In this document: piece by piece, positions 1 through 8,061 of the stretch
Layout: each line of letters opens with the position of its first letter
Numbering within the stretch: the first letter of the stretch is position 1
Assembly: GCA_900757205.1 (NCBI GenBank)
Contig: CAAENA010000016.1
Span: 1 to 19,900, forward strand
DNA: 19,900 nucleotides
DNA from: an uncultured Collinsella sp.
Lineage (GTDB): Bacteria; Actinomycetota; Coriobacteriia; Coriobacteriales; Coriobacteriaceae
Reading direction: 5' to 3'
Notes under the pieces: generated by a model
Told to the model about the DNA's origin: nothing
Database searches by the model: none
What the model saw: only the letters and a program-made list of their open reading frames with translations
Position numbers and translations under genes: made by a program

Positions 1-15
1 CCGAGCATTGAATGA

Positions 16-43
16 GGCTCCAACGCAAGTTGGGGCCTTTTTT
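16..43 (+). terminator. Intrinsic terminator of the upstream transcript
   Basis: A 9-bp stem pairs 16-24 (GGCTCCAAC) with 29-37 (GTTGGGGCC), with one G-T wobble. It is closed by a GCAA tetraloop (25-28) and followed by six T residues (38-43). This is the standard form of a Rho-independent terminator. It points rightward, so it ends a unit that lies left of the window and separates it from the ABC-F gene starting 32 bases later. Confidence 0.85.
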
Positions 44-74
44 CATATTGGCACACAAGGTCAAAGGCGGCACC

Positions 75-2108
75 ATGATCCTCCTGGTCGACAAGATCGA
101 AAAAAGCTTCGGCGCACGCGTCCTCTTTAGCGGCGCGTCCTTCCAGATCAACCCCGGCGAGCGCTTCGCGCTCGTGGGCCCCAACGGCGCCGGCAAAACC
201 ACCATGCTCAAAATCATCATGGGCATCGACAGTCCCGACTCCGGCCAGGTCCAGTACGCAAAGGACTGCCAGGTGGGCTACCTAGAGCAGGAAACTAATC
301 TGGAACAAAAGGACACCACCATCCTCGCTGAGGTCATGGCCGCCGCCAAGGAAATCCGCCGCATGGGCGAGCGCGCCAACGAGCTGCAGGCCCAGATCAC
401 TGAGCTCTCCGAACAGGGCAAGGACGTCGACGCACTCCTAAACGAGTACGGCCAGGTCCAGGACCGCTTTGAGCACCTGGGTGGCTACGAGCTCGAGAGC
501 AACGCCCGCAAGATCCTGTCCGGCCTGGGCTTTAAGGTCACCGACTTTGAACGCCCGTGCTCCGAGTTCTCCGGCGGCTGGCAGATGCGCATCGCGCTGG
601 CCAAGCTCTTCCTGCGTCACCCCGACCTGCTGCTTCTGGACGAGCCCACCAACCACCTGGACCTCGAAAGCGTCCAGTGGCTGCGCGGCTTTATCGCCAA
701 CTACGATGGCGCCGTGCTCATCGTCAGCCACGACCGCGCTTTCATGGACGCCTGCGTCGACCATGTCGCCGCTCTCGAAAACCGCCGCGTGACCACCTAC
801 ACCGGCAACTACAGTAGCTACCTCAAGCAGCGCGAGGACAACCTGGAGCAGATGCGCGCCAAGCGCGCCGCCCAGGAGCGCGACATCGCCCATATGCAGG
901 TCTTCGTTGACAAGTTCCGCTACAAGCCCACCAAGGCTGCCCAGGCTCAGGAGCGCATCCGCAAGATCGAGCAGATCAAAAAGGAGCTTGTCATCCTACC
1001 CGAGGGCCACAAGCACATCGACTTTAAGTTCCCCGACCCGCCGCGCTCCGGCGACATGGTCGTGGGGCTCGAGGGCGTGGCCAAGTCCTACGGCAACAAG
1101 CACATCTACAGCGACATCGAGCTCAAGCTCTACCGCGGCGAGCACGTGGCACTCGTCGGCCCCAACGGCGCCGGCAAGTCCACGCTCATGAAGATCATCG
1201 CCGGACTGGAGCCGCCCACCACCGGCACCCGCGACCTGGGCACCAACGTGGGCGTGGCCTATTACGCCCAGCACGCGCTCGAGGGCATGACCGAGTCCAA
1301 CACCGTCCTGCAAGAGATCGACACCGTCACGCCCAAGTGGACCGTGCCGCAGCAGCGCAGCCTACTGGGCGCCTTCCTGTTTAGCGACAACGATTCCATC
1401 GAGAAGCAGGTTCGCGTCCTCTCCGGCGGCGAAAAAGCGCGTCTGGCCCTGGCCAAGATGCTCGTGGCCCCCGAGGCGCTCCTGTGCCTGGACGAGCCCA
1501 CCAACCACCTAGACATCGACTCGGTGGACATGCTCGAGAACGCCCTGCAAAACTTCCCCGGCACCATCGTGCTGATCAGCCACGACGAGCACCTGGTGCG
1601 CGCCGTGGCCAACCGCGTCATCGACATCCGCGACGGACAAGTCACGGTCTACGACGGCGACTACGACTACTACCTCTACAAGCGCGAGGACCTCGCAGCC
1701 CGCGCCGCCGCCGAGGCGTCCACGGAGAGCGCGCCGGCCACGACCAAGTCCGCCAAGGCCAGCGCCGTCCAGGCCGACACCCCCGTCGCCGCCCCCAAGC
1801 CTGCCGAGGGCAAAAAGACCAAGGAGCAAAAGCGCGCCGAGGCCCAAGCCCGCGCTGCGCTCAACAAAAAGCTCAAGGACGTGCGCAACCAGCTCAAGAA
1901 GATCGAGGCCGAGCTCGACAAAAAGCGCGCCCGCTATGACGAGCTTATGGAATTGATGGCAAGCGAAGAGCTTTATGCCGATCAAGACAAGTTCAACGCC
2001 GCGCTGGGGGAATATAACGGCCTTAAGCAAGAGCTGCCCAAGCTCGAGGACGAATGGCTGGAGCTTTCCACCCAGATCGAAGAGGAGACCGCGCGTGAAC
2101 TCTCGTAA
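75..2108 (+). CDS. ABC-F family ATPase (ribosome-associated, Uup/YdiF/EttA-like)
   Basis: 677-aa soluble protein with two ABC ATPase domains and no membrane segments, the layout of ABC-F proteins that act on the ribosome instead of transporting. Domain 1 has Walker A GPNGAGKTT (35-43), signature FSGGW (165-169) and Walker B with Asp189-Glu190. Domain 2 has Walker A GPNGAGKST (362-370), LSGGE (449-453) and Asp473-Glu474. A charged helical linker (about 255-305) matches the family's tRNA-contacting arm. An Ala/Lys/Pro-rich tether (about 545-580) leads to a C-terminal coiled coil (about 580-675), as in Uup/YdiF-type members. I chose the ATG at 75 because the usual MILLVDKIEKSFG start follows; the frame upstream crosses the terminator hairpin. 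The Shine-Dalgarno is weak (AAAGG at 63-67). Role in translation factor or stalled-ribosome rescue is inferred; antibiotic resistance is possible but not indicated. Confidence 0.9.
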   Translation: MILLVDKIEKSFGARVLFSGASFQINPGERFALVGPNGAGKTTMLKIIMGIDSPDSGQVQYAKDCQVGYLEQETNLEQKDTTILAEVMAAAKEIRRMGERANELQAQITELSEQGKDVDALLNEYGQVQDRFEHLGGYELESNARKILSGLGFKVTDFERPCSEFSGGWQMRIALAKLFLRHPDLLLLDEPTNHLDLESVQWLRGFIANYDGAVLIVSHDRAFMDACVDHVAALENRRVTTYTGNYSSYLKQREDNLEQMRAKRAAQERDIAHMQVFVDKFRYKPTKAAQAQERIRKIEQIKKELVILPEGHKHIDFKFPDPPRSGDMVVGLEGVAKSYGNKHIYSDIELKLYRGEHVALVGPNGAGKSTLMKIIAGLEPPTTGTRDLGTNVGVAYYAQHALEGMTESNTVLQEIDTVTPKWTVPQQRSLLGAFLFSDNDSIEKQVRVLSGGEKARLALAKMLVAPEALLCLDEPTNHLDIDSVDMLENALQNFPGTIVLISHDEHLVRAVANRVIDIRDGQVTVYDGDYDYYLYKREDLAARAAAEASTESAPATTKSAKASAVQADTPVAAPKPAEGKKTKEQKRAEAQARAALNKKLKDVRNQLKKIEAELDKKRARYDELMELMASEELYADQDKFNAALGEYNGLKQELPKLEDEWLELSTQIEEETARELS

Positions 2109-2391
2109 GGCCGCTGCCGTGGCGATGAGCATCATCGCCATCGCCTGTCGCATCTGCGGCATTTTTATGAGTGCGATGACCGTGCTGCTGTGCTTTAGCG
2201 GCCTCACCGCCAAGTTGCAGATTGTGGGCTTTGTCGTCGAGCTTTCGCGCGCACTGCCGAATGCCATCGCCGGCTACGGCGTCATCACATCGCCCTTTGG
2301 CGGCGTGTTCCGTCTGGATTACGCCATCGTGGCCGTCATCCTGTTTGTGATCGACTACCTGCTCACGCGCGCCACGCGCCGCGTCCGCTAG
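2095..2391 (+). CDS. Small two-helix membrane protein, function unknown
   Basis: 98-aa protein starting at GTG 2095, which overlaps the end of the ABC-F gene by 14 bases. AGGAG at 2082-2086 is well placed for this start, so translation is probably coupled to the ABC-F gene. It begins NSRKAAAVAM and has a hydrophobic helix at about 12-34, a semi-hydrophobic stretch at 41-64, a second helix at about 75-91, and a basic end (TRATRRVR) expected to stay in the cytoplasm. I do not recognise a family. Its position between a ribosomal ATPase and a membrane protease, 9 bases ahead of the latter, suggests shared expression but not a defined job. Confidence 0.75.
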   Translation: MNSRKAAAVAMSIIAIACRICGIFMSAMTVLLCFSGLTAKLQIVGFVVELSRALPNAIAGYGVITSPFGGVFRLDYAIVAVILFVIDYLLTRATRRVR

Positions 2392-2400
2392 GGGAGCGCC

Positions 2401-3084
2401 ATGTCCAGCAGCTACCTCATGAACCTGCTCGCCAGCGCCGTTGCCGTCATCGTGGGCATCGTGATCCACGAGAGCGCACACGCCGCCGCGGCCTGGGCGC
2501 TCGGCGACAAGACGGCCCGTTCGCGCGGCCGCGTGTCACTCAACCCGCTTAACCATATCGACCCGTTTGGCACCATCATCCTGCCGCTGCTCATGCTCGC
2601 GGCCGGCGGCCCGGTGTTCGCCTTCGCCAAACCCGTGCCCGTCTACCTCAACAACCTCAAGCACCCCAAGCGCGACGAGGTCCTGGTGAGCGCGGCCGGC
2701 CCCGCGTCGAACATCGCACTCGCGTGCCTTGCCGCGGCACTCATGCACGTGGCGTACGGCAACCTCTACACCGGCATCTCCTTTGCCCTGGCGTCACAGA
2801 TCATGAACTTCGGCGCCACGTTTATCGTGGTTAACCTGTCACTCGCATTCTTCAACCTCATCCCGATCCCGCCGCTCGATGGCTCGTCGATCATCGTGCC
2901 GCTCCTCAAAGGCAAGGCGCTCAACAACTACTACCACCTGCAGCAATACGCCATGCCCATCCTCATCATCGTGCTGTATCTGCTGCCCATGTGGACTGGC
3001 ATTGATGTGATCGGCCGCTATTTCGACGTTACCGTGTATCCGCTGGCCGAGTGGCTGCTCAACTTCGCAATCGCCGGCATCTAA
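2401..3084 (+). CDS. Site-2 protease family membrane metalloprotease (M50)
   Basis: 227-aa polytopic membrane protein of the compact M50 (YwhC/SREBP-S2P-like) class. The zinc motif HESAH is at 23-27 inside the first hydrophobic helix. The second metal-binding motif NLIPIPPLDG runs from Asn152 to Gly161, with Asp160 as the expected third ligand. A GSxxLNPLxHIDPxG-like segment after the first motif (VSLNPLNHIDPFG) is typical of the family. The length fits the short bacterial form without PDZ domains. The start is supported by GGGGAG at 2391-2396. These enzymes cleave substrates within the membrane; the substrate here cannot be told. It is the last gene of the first tight cluster: an 84-base gap follows. 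Confidence 0.9.
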   Translation: MSSSYLMNLLASAVAVIVGIVIHESAHAAAAWALGDKTARSRGRVSLNPLNHIDPFGTIILPLLMLAAGGPVFAFAKPVPVYLNNLKHPKRDEVLVSAAGPASNIALACLAAALMHVAYGNLYTGISFALASQIMNFGATFIVVNLSLAFFNLIPIPPLDGSSIIVPLLKGKALNNYYHLQQYAMPILIIVLYLLPMWTGIDVIGRYFDVTVYPLAEWLLNFAIAGI

Positions 3085-3092
3085 GGTAAACT
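3064..3092 (+). promoter_or_regulatory. Possible weak promoter ahead of scpA
   Basis: TTCGCA (3064-3069) and TAAACT (3087-3092) are 17 bases apart at the largest gap in the core block. Both boxes differ from consensus. A short hairpin (CGACCG 3100-3105 with CGGTCG 3113-3118) follows without a T tract, so it is not a clear terminator. The call rests on spacing only. Confidence 0.25.
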
Positions 3093-3168
3093 TACAGGTC
3101 GACCGCGCAAAACGGTCGCAACATGCACCCAAACCGCGCCGCGAAGGCGCCGTCAAAGGAGGTCGAAG

Positions 3169-3981
3169 ATGTCGTATCGCGTGTCGACTCAGGTCTACAG
3201 CGGGCCGTTCGACCTGTTGCTGCAGCTGGTAACCCGCCAAAAAGTAGATATCGGCGCCATCTCCATCAGCGAGGTGGCCGAGCAGTACCTTGCCGAGGTG
3301 GAGCGCATCGAGGCGCTGGACCTGGACGTGGCGAGCGACTTTCTGCTGGTCGCGGCAACCCTTCTGGACATCAAGGCCGCCTCTCTGGTGCCGCAGGAGG
3401 CCCCGCGCAAAGTCGATGACGACGATGACGAGTTCGACGAAGACCTCGAGGAACTCAGCGCGCTCGACGGCGACGCCTTGCGCGAGGTCCTGATCCAGCG
3501 CCTGATTGCCTACAAGCAGTTTAAAGGCGCGGCTGCGGCCCTCGGTGCCCGCATGCAGGCCGAAAGCCGTATGCATCCGCGTGTGGCCGGCCCCGACCCT
3601 GAGTTCCTAGGGCTCATGCCCGACTATCTGGCTGGCATCACCCTGCGCGGCCTGGCCGTTATCTGTGCCGACCTGGACGGCAAGCGCCAGACCTTCCTGC
3701 TGGAGGCCGAGCATGTGGCGCCGCATCGCGTACCGCTCGACCTGACCGTGGCCTCAGTCGACCGCTTTACCATGGCGCACCAAACCTGCACCTTCCGCGA
3801 GCTGTTGGACGGCGACGCCACCACCGAGCAACTCGTCGTCACCTTCCTGGCCATGTTAGAGCTCGCAAAGCGCGGTTCGCTCACGCTGAGCCAGGACGAG
3901 ATCTTCGGAACCATCTGCATCAACCGAGTCGAGGGCGCCGAGGCATACGTGCCCGGCGAGGGCCCCGAGCTCACCGAATAG
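3169..3981 (+). CDS. scpA: Segregation and condensation protein A
   Basis: 270-aa kleisin subunit that bridges the Smc ATPase heads and binds ScpB in the SMC-ScpAB condensin, which compacts and separates chromosomes. The N-terminal VYSGPFDLLLQLVTRQKVDI matches the family's FxGPLDLLLxLI opening that contacts the Smc neck. DFLLVAATLLDIKAASLVP is the next conserved helix. The C-terminal winged helix (about 200-262) contains FLAMLELAKRGSLTLSQDE and FGTI. An acidic run (about 83-95, five Asp in a row) sits in the linker where the family is variable. A strong Shine-Dalgarno, AAAGGAGG (3155-3162), fixes the ATG. scpB starts 11 bases after the stop, the usual pairing. smc is not in the window. Confidence 0.95.
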   Translation: MSYRVSTQVYSGPFDLLLQLVTRQKVDIGAISISEVAEQYLAEVERIEALDLDVASDFLLVAATLLDIKAASLVPQEAPRKVDDDDDEFDEDLEELSALDGDALREVLIQRLIAYKQFKGAAAALGARMQAESRMHPRVAGPDPEFLGLMPDYLAGITLRGLAVICADLDGKRQTFLLEAEHVAPHRVPLDLTVASVDRFTMAHQTCTFRELLDGDATTEQLVVTFLAMLELAKRGSLTLSQDEIFGTICINRVEGAEAYVPGEGPELTE

Positions 3982-3992
3982 GAGCAGCAACC

Positions 3993-4721
3993 ATGTCAAC
4001 CCTTTCAACGCTGGAGGCAAACAGCCTCAAAGGCGCCCTCGAGGCGCTGCTGCTGGTGTCGAGCGACCCGGTGAGTGCGCCCGCGCTCGCCGGCGCACTG
4101 GATATCGCCCCCGGCGAGTGCGCATCGCTGCTCGCCGAGCTCAAGGTTGAGTACGAGGAGGCCAACCGTGGCTTTCAGCTGCGTGAGGTCGCCGGCGGCT
4201 GGCGCCTGTTTACGCACCCCGCCTACCACGACGTGGTCGAGGCCTATGTGTTGAGCTGGGACACGCAAAAGCTGTCGCAGGCCGCGCTCGAAACACTGGC
4301 CGTCATCGCATACCACCAGCCCGTGACGCGCGAGGTGGTCAAGGGCATCCGCGGCGTCAATTCCGACGGCGTCATCGCGTCGCTCGTGGACAAAGGTCTG
4401 GTCCGCGAGCTCGGACGCGACCCCCAGCGCGGTCAAGCCATCATCTACGGCACGACCAACGCCTTCTTGGAAAAGTTCGGTCTGCGCTCCACCCGCGATC
4501 TGCCCGATCTGGAGCAGTTTGCCCCCGACGAGCAGTCGCGTCAGTTTATCCGCGAGCGCCTGAGCGGCCGCAGCATTCAGTCCACGCTCGAGGAGCAGGC
4601 CGAGGACCTGGACGAAGAGCGCGAACTGCTCGATACCGATCTTGAAGATGTTGAGGCAGTCGAGGACTTGGAGACCCTGGTCGTCGACAAGACCTCGGAG
4701 GATTTACATGACGAGGACTAA
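3993..4721 (+). CDS. scpB: Segregation and condensation protein B
   Basis: 242-aa partner of ScpA in the SMC condensin. The two winged-helix domains are visible: the first in about 6-80 (LKGALEALLLVSSDPVS, VAGGWRLFTHPAYHDVV), the second in about 88-170 (LSQAALETLAVIAYHQPVTR, GVNSDGVIASLVDKGLV, LGRDPQRGQAIIYGTT). The family usually ends near the FLEKFGLRSTRDLPDL motif. Here an acidic tail of about 60 residues follows, rich in Glu, Asp and Leu, probably disordered. The stop lies 14 bases inside the likely start of the next gene, so the two are probably translationally coupled. Confidence 0.95.
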   Translation: MSTLSTLEANSLKGALEALLLVSSDPVSAPALAGALDIAPGECASLLAELKVEYEEANRGFQLREVAGGWRLFTHPAYHDVVEAYVLSWDTQKLSQAALETLAVIAYHQPVTREVVKGIRGVNSDGVIASLVDKGLVRELGRDPQRGQAIIYGTTNAFLEKFGLRSTRDLPDLEQFAPDEQSRQFIRERLSGRSIQSTLEEQAEDLDEERELLDTDLEDVEAVEDLETLVVDKTSEDLHDED

Positions 4722-5673
4722 CGAAGTAGGGGAGACGCGCGCCATGGGTAACGCAGTACCCGCTGCCGACGCCCAGCCTGTCTACCCGCACACCATGCGC
4801 CTGCAGCGCTTTTTGGCGCGCGCGGGCGTGGCGAGCCGCCGCGGGTCGGAGGACCTGATGACCGCCGGACGCGTGACCGTTAACGGCGAGGTCGCGACCG
4901 AACTGGGCACCAAAGTCGACGTCGAACGCGATCACATCGAGGTCGACGGCATGCCTGTCAAGCTCAACCAGGGCGCCGTGTACCTGATGCTCTACAAGCC
5001 GACCGGCTACCTCACTACCATGAGCGACCCGCAGGAGCGCCCTTGCGTGGCCGATCTGGTCCCGCGCGACCGATTTCCGGGCCTGTTTCCGGTGGGCCGC
5101 CTGGACCGTGACACCACAGGCCTTTTGCTCTTTACCACCGACGGCGACCTGTCGCAGGATCTACTGCACCCCAGCAAGCACGTCTACAAGACCTACCAGG
5201 CGCTCGTGGACGGGCAGCTGTCCGACCACGATCTTACGCCGCTGCGTCGCGGCATCGAGCTCGACGACGGTCTGTGCCAGCCGGCTATCTGCCGCATCAT
5301 CACCGCACGCGAGGCAGAGGCCGTGGCTCCGCAAGGCGTAAAGCCCGGTACCACCGCCGTGGAGGTCATCATCCGCGAGGGACGCAAGAACCAGGTCAAG
5401 CGCATGCTGAGCAAGATCCACCATCCGGTGATCCGCCTGCACCGCTGCAACTTTGCCGGCCTGGAGCTCAAGGACGTGGCCAAGGGCTCGTGGCGCGAGC
5501 TCACCGACCGCGAGGTGCAGATCCTCAAGGCCGGCGGCATCCCGCCCAAGCAGGCGAGCGCCAAGAGCAACGGCGGCAAGCCCCAAGACACGCCCGCCAG
5601 CCGCACGCGTCACCACGGCAGCCACGGCTCCGCACCCAAGCGCAACACCTACCGCGAGCGCTACACAGGCTAG
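4708..5673 (+). CDS. rluB: 23S rRNA pseudouridine synthase, RluB/RsuA family
   Basis: 321-aa RNA-modifying enzyme that turns a specific uridine of rRNA into pseudouridine. An S4 RNA-binding domain covers about 30-90 (MRLQRFLARAGVASRR, TVNGEV). The catalytic motif GRLDRDTTGLLLFT contains the nucleophile Asp133. The later motif EGRKNQVKRMLSKIHHPVIRLHR is also typical. A basic, Gly/His/Ser-rich tail of about 50 residues ends the protein. The ATG at 4708 has GGAGG at 4697-4701; the ATG at 4744 with GGAG at 4731-4734 is a close alternative and would remove 12 residues. Position directly after scpAB is the usual neighbourhood of rluB in Gram-positives, which favours RluB over RsuA. Target position is inferred. 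Confidence 0.9.
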   Translation: MTRTNEVGETRAMGNAVPAADAQPVYPHTMRLQRFLARAGVASRRGSEDLMTAGRVTVNGEVATELGTKVDVERDHIEVDGMPVKLNQGAVYLMLYKPTGYLTTMSDPQERPCVADLVPRDRFPGLFPVGRLDRDTTGLLLFTTDGDLSQDLLHPSKHVYKTYQALVDGQLSDHDLTPLRRGIELDDGLCQPAICRIITAREAEAVAPQGVKPGTTAVEVIIREGRKNQVKRMLSKIHHPVIRLHRCNFAGLELKDVAKGSWRELTDREVQILKAGGIPPKQASAKSNGGKPQDTPASRTRHHGSHGSAPKRNTYRERYTG

Positions 5674-5738
5674 GCAACCCGCCGCGCCCCAGCGCCCCGA
5701 ACCATACCAGCACGTCAACCATCGAAAGGAAGTATTGC

Positions 5739-6425
5739 ATGATCGTCGCCATCGACGGCCCCGCCGGTTCCGGCAAATCCACCATCGCCAAGGAGATCGC
5801 CCGCCAGCTGGGCTTTAACAAGCTCGACACGGGCGCCATGTATCGCGCCGTCACCTTCGCCGCTCTCGACCGCGGCATCGATCTGAACGACGAGACGGCC
5901 ATCGACGCCCTCGCCAAGCAAATCGAGATTCGCTTTACCAACGGCACCGGCGAGGATACGCGCCTGACCATTGACGGCCAGGACGCTTCGGCTGCCATTC
6001 GTACCCCGCAGGTCGACGCCAACGTATCCAAGGTCTCGGCCTACCCGGGCGTGCGCGCCGCCATGCTCATTCACCAGCGCCGAGCCGCTGAGGACCGCGA
6101 TATCGTGGCCGAGGGTCGCGACATCGGAACCGTCGTGTTCCCCAACGCGCAGGTCAAGGTCTTCCTGACCGCCGACCCGCGCGAGCGCGCCCGCCGCCGC
6201 GTGCTGCAGCGTCACCAAAACGACGCCCAGCCGCTTACTGCCGAGCAGCTCGAGGCCGAGGTCGACGAGACTCTCGACGCCCTTAAGCAGCGCGACAAGC
6301 TTGACAGCAGCCGCGAGGTCGCGCCGCTCGTGCCCGCCGAGAACGCCGTGCACGTTGACTCCACCGCCCATACCATCGACGAGGTCGTCCGCATTATTGA
6401 GGACCTCATCAACCAAAGGAGGTAG
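5739..6425 (+). CDS. cmk: Cytidylate kinase
   Basis: 228-aa nucleotide kinase that phosphorylates CMP and dCMP with ATP, recycling cytidine nucleotides and feeding CTP for CDP-lipid synthesis. The P-loop GPAGSGKST is at 7-15. KLDTGAMYRAVTFAALDRG is the conserved CMP-site segment, and AEGRDIGTVVFPNAQVKVFLTA is the family signature. The LID-like Arg cluster RERARRR follows. Length matches the bacterial enzyme. The ATG has AAAGGA just upstream (5725-5730). A 65-base gap separates it from rluB with no terminator seen; plsC follows after 3 bases. Confidence 0.96.
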   Translation: MIVAIDGPAGSGKSTIAKEIARQLGFNKLDTGAMYRAVTFAALDRGIDLNDETAIDALAKQIEIRFTNGTGEDTRLTIDGQDASAAIRTPQVDANVSKVSAYPGVRAAMLIHQRRAAEDRDIVAEGRDIGTVVFPNAQVKVFLTADPRERARRRVLQRHQNDAQPLTAEQLEAEVDETLDALKQRDKLDSSREVAPLVPAENAVHVDSTAHTIDEVVRIIEDLINQRR

Positions 6426-6428
6426 CCC

Positions 6429-7157
6429 ATGCGCCTGTTTAAGCAGACGCCCGAGGACTATTACAACGCCCCCTACGCAGAGTTCCCAGCGCTCATTCGC
6501 GGCACCGTCGTCGTAGTCATGGCCATCCTTTGGGCCTTCTCCAAGCTCATGTGGCGTTGGAAGGTCGAAGATGCCGATCTGCTGTTTGAGCGCCAGGACG
6601 GCCGCGGCAGCGTGGTCGTCTGCAACCACACCTCGATGGCTGAGCTCTTGGCCGTGGAGACGGCGTTGTTCTTTGGCGGCCGCCGCATTCGCCCCATCTT
6701 TAAGTCCGAGTTCGCCAAGAGCAAGATCGTACGCTGGGCCTTTAGCCGCGTGGGCGGCATTCCTGTCGAGCGTGGCACCGCCGACATGAAGTGCCTGCGC
6801 GCCGCCCAGCATGCGCTGCAGCGCGGCGAGGACGTCCTGATCTTCCCCGAGGGCACGCGCATCCGCTCGCGCGAGATCAAGCCCGAGGTCCACGGCGGTT
6901 TTGCGCTCATCGCCCAGATGGGCAAGGCGCCCGTCAACCCGCTCGCCATCTGCGGCTGGTCCGACATCACGCCTGCGGGCAAAAAACTCATGCGTCCCAA
7001 GAAGTGCTGGATCCGCGCCGGCAAGGCCGTCTCGCTTTCGGACGCGCCGGCCGGGCTTAGGCGCACGGAGCGCCTGGCCTGGTTTGAGTCCGAGGCTATG
7101 AGCCGCGTATACGCCATGCGCGACGAGCTGTGCGCCGAGCATCCGGGCAGGTTCTAG
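6429..7157 (+). CDS. plsC: PlsC-family 1-acyl-sn-glycerol-3-phosphate acyltransferase
   Basis: 242-aa membrane-associated enzyme expected to add the second acyl chain to lysophosphatidic acid, giving phosphatidic acid. A hydrophobic anchor lies at about 24-40. Block I reads NHTSMAE with His67, but the acidic partner of the HX4D motif is Glu72, not Asp. Block II GGIPVERG includes Arg115. Block III FPEGTR is at 139-144. Block IV (about 160-175, VNPLAICG) is present. AAAGGAGG at 6415-6422 fixes the start. The gene sits with cmk, plsY and gpsA, which supports a phospholipid role. The Glu substitution may alter activity or just be a lineage variant; another lysophospholipid acyltransferase role is possible. 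Confidence 0.88.
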   Translation: MRLFKQTPEDYYNAPYAEFPALIRGTVVVVMAILWAFSKLMWRWKVEDADLLFERQDGRGSVVVCNHTSMAELLAVETALFFGGRRIRPIFKSEFAKSKIVRWAFSRVGGIPVERGTADMKCLRAAQHALQRGEDVLIFPEGTRIRSREIKPEVHGGFALIAQMGKAPVNPLAICGWSDITPAGKKLMRPKKCWIRAGKAVSLSDAPAGLRRTERLAWFESEAMSRVYAMRDELCAEHPGRF

Positions 7158-7159
7158 CC

Positions 7160-8059
7160 ATGAGCGAGAACGTGACGAACACCGCCGCGACTGCGTCCGA
7201 CCAAGCCACCGCGCCCACCATCGAGATTGCAGCTCACGCCGGCACCTGCTACGGCGTGCAGCGCGCGCTCGACATGGCATTGGCCGCCGCGCCGCAGGCA
7301 GGGGAGAGCGCTCAGGTCCACACGCTGGGTCCGCTCATCCATAACCCCATCGTGGTGCGCGAGCTCGCCGAGGCAGGCGTCGGTCTGGCTGAGACCCTAG
7401 ACGATGCCGCATCGGGCACCGTGATCATCCGCGCTCACGGCGTGGTGCCGCAGGTGATCGATGCCGCTCGCGAGCGTGACCTTACTGTGGTCGACGCCAC
7501 CTGCCCGTACGTGAAGAAGGTCCATGTGGCGGCCGAGCGCCTGGTGCGCGAGGGCTACCGCGTGATCGTCGTGGGCGAGCCGGGTCACCCCGAAGTCGAG
7601 GGCATCCTGGGCCATGCCGGCGATGACGCGCAGGTCGTGAGCTGCGCTGCCGATGCGGACGCGCTGTCGCTCAAGGGTAAAGTGGGCTTGGTTGTGCAGA
7701 CCACCCAGACTGCGCAGAACTTGGCCGAGGTCGTGGCTGCTATCACCCCGCGCGTGCAGGAGCTGCGCGTGATCAACACCATCTGCGCCGCCACGAGTGA
7801 GCGTCAACAGGCAGCAGCCACACTTGCCAACCGCTGCGACTGCATGGTCATCGTGGGCGGCAAGAACTCGGGCAACACCCGCCGCCTGGCGCAGATTTGC
7901 GCAGACGCCTGCGAGCGCACGTATCACATCGAGGAAGCTTCTGAGCTCCAAGCCGCGTGGTTTACCGACGCTCACCACATCGGCATCACCGCCGGAGCCT
8001 CCACCCCGCAAGAACACATCGAGCGCGCCGTCGAGCGCATCAAGGAGCTTTGCCGCTAA
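7160..8059 (+). CDS. ispH: 4-hydroxy-3-methylbut-2-enyl diphosphate reductase
   Basis: 299-aa last enzyme of the MEP isoprenoid pathway, reducing HMBPP to IPP and DMAPP with a [4Fe-4S] cluster. The three cluster cysteines are all present: Cys30 in AGTCYGV, Cys115 in DATCPYVKKVH and Cys209 in NTICAAT. Other conserved pieces are HTLGPLIHNP, IRAHGV, GEPGHPEVEGILGH, QTTQT, GGKNSGNTRRL and GITAGASTP. The first 20 residues are an unconserved Thr/Ala-rich leader. No strong Shine-Dalgarno is seen before 7160, which is 2 bases after the plsC stop, so coupling is likely. The S1 domain that is fused to IspH in many Clostridia is absent. Confidence 0.96.
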   Translation: MSENVTNTAATASDQATAPTIEIAAHAGTCYGVQRALDMALAAAPQAGESAQVHTLGPLIHNPIVVRELAEAGVGLAETLDDAASGTVIIRAHGVVPQVIDAARERDLTVVDATCPYVKKVHVAAERLVREGYRVIVVGEPGHPEVEGILGHAGDDAQVVSCAADADALSLKGKVGLVVQTTQTAQNLAEVVAAITPRVQELRVINTICAATSERQQAAATLANRCDCMVIVGGKNSGNTRRLAQICADACERTYHIEEASELQAAWFTDAHHIGITAGASTPQEHIERAVERIKELCR

Positions 8060-8061
8060 CC

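Noticed and set aside
5715..7280. Long - strand open frame (521 codons) opposite cmk and plsC
   Set aside because: It mirrors two well-supported + strand genes and shows low-complexity Ala/Gly/Leu/Val content typical of shadow frames.
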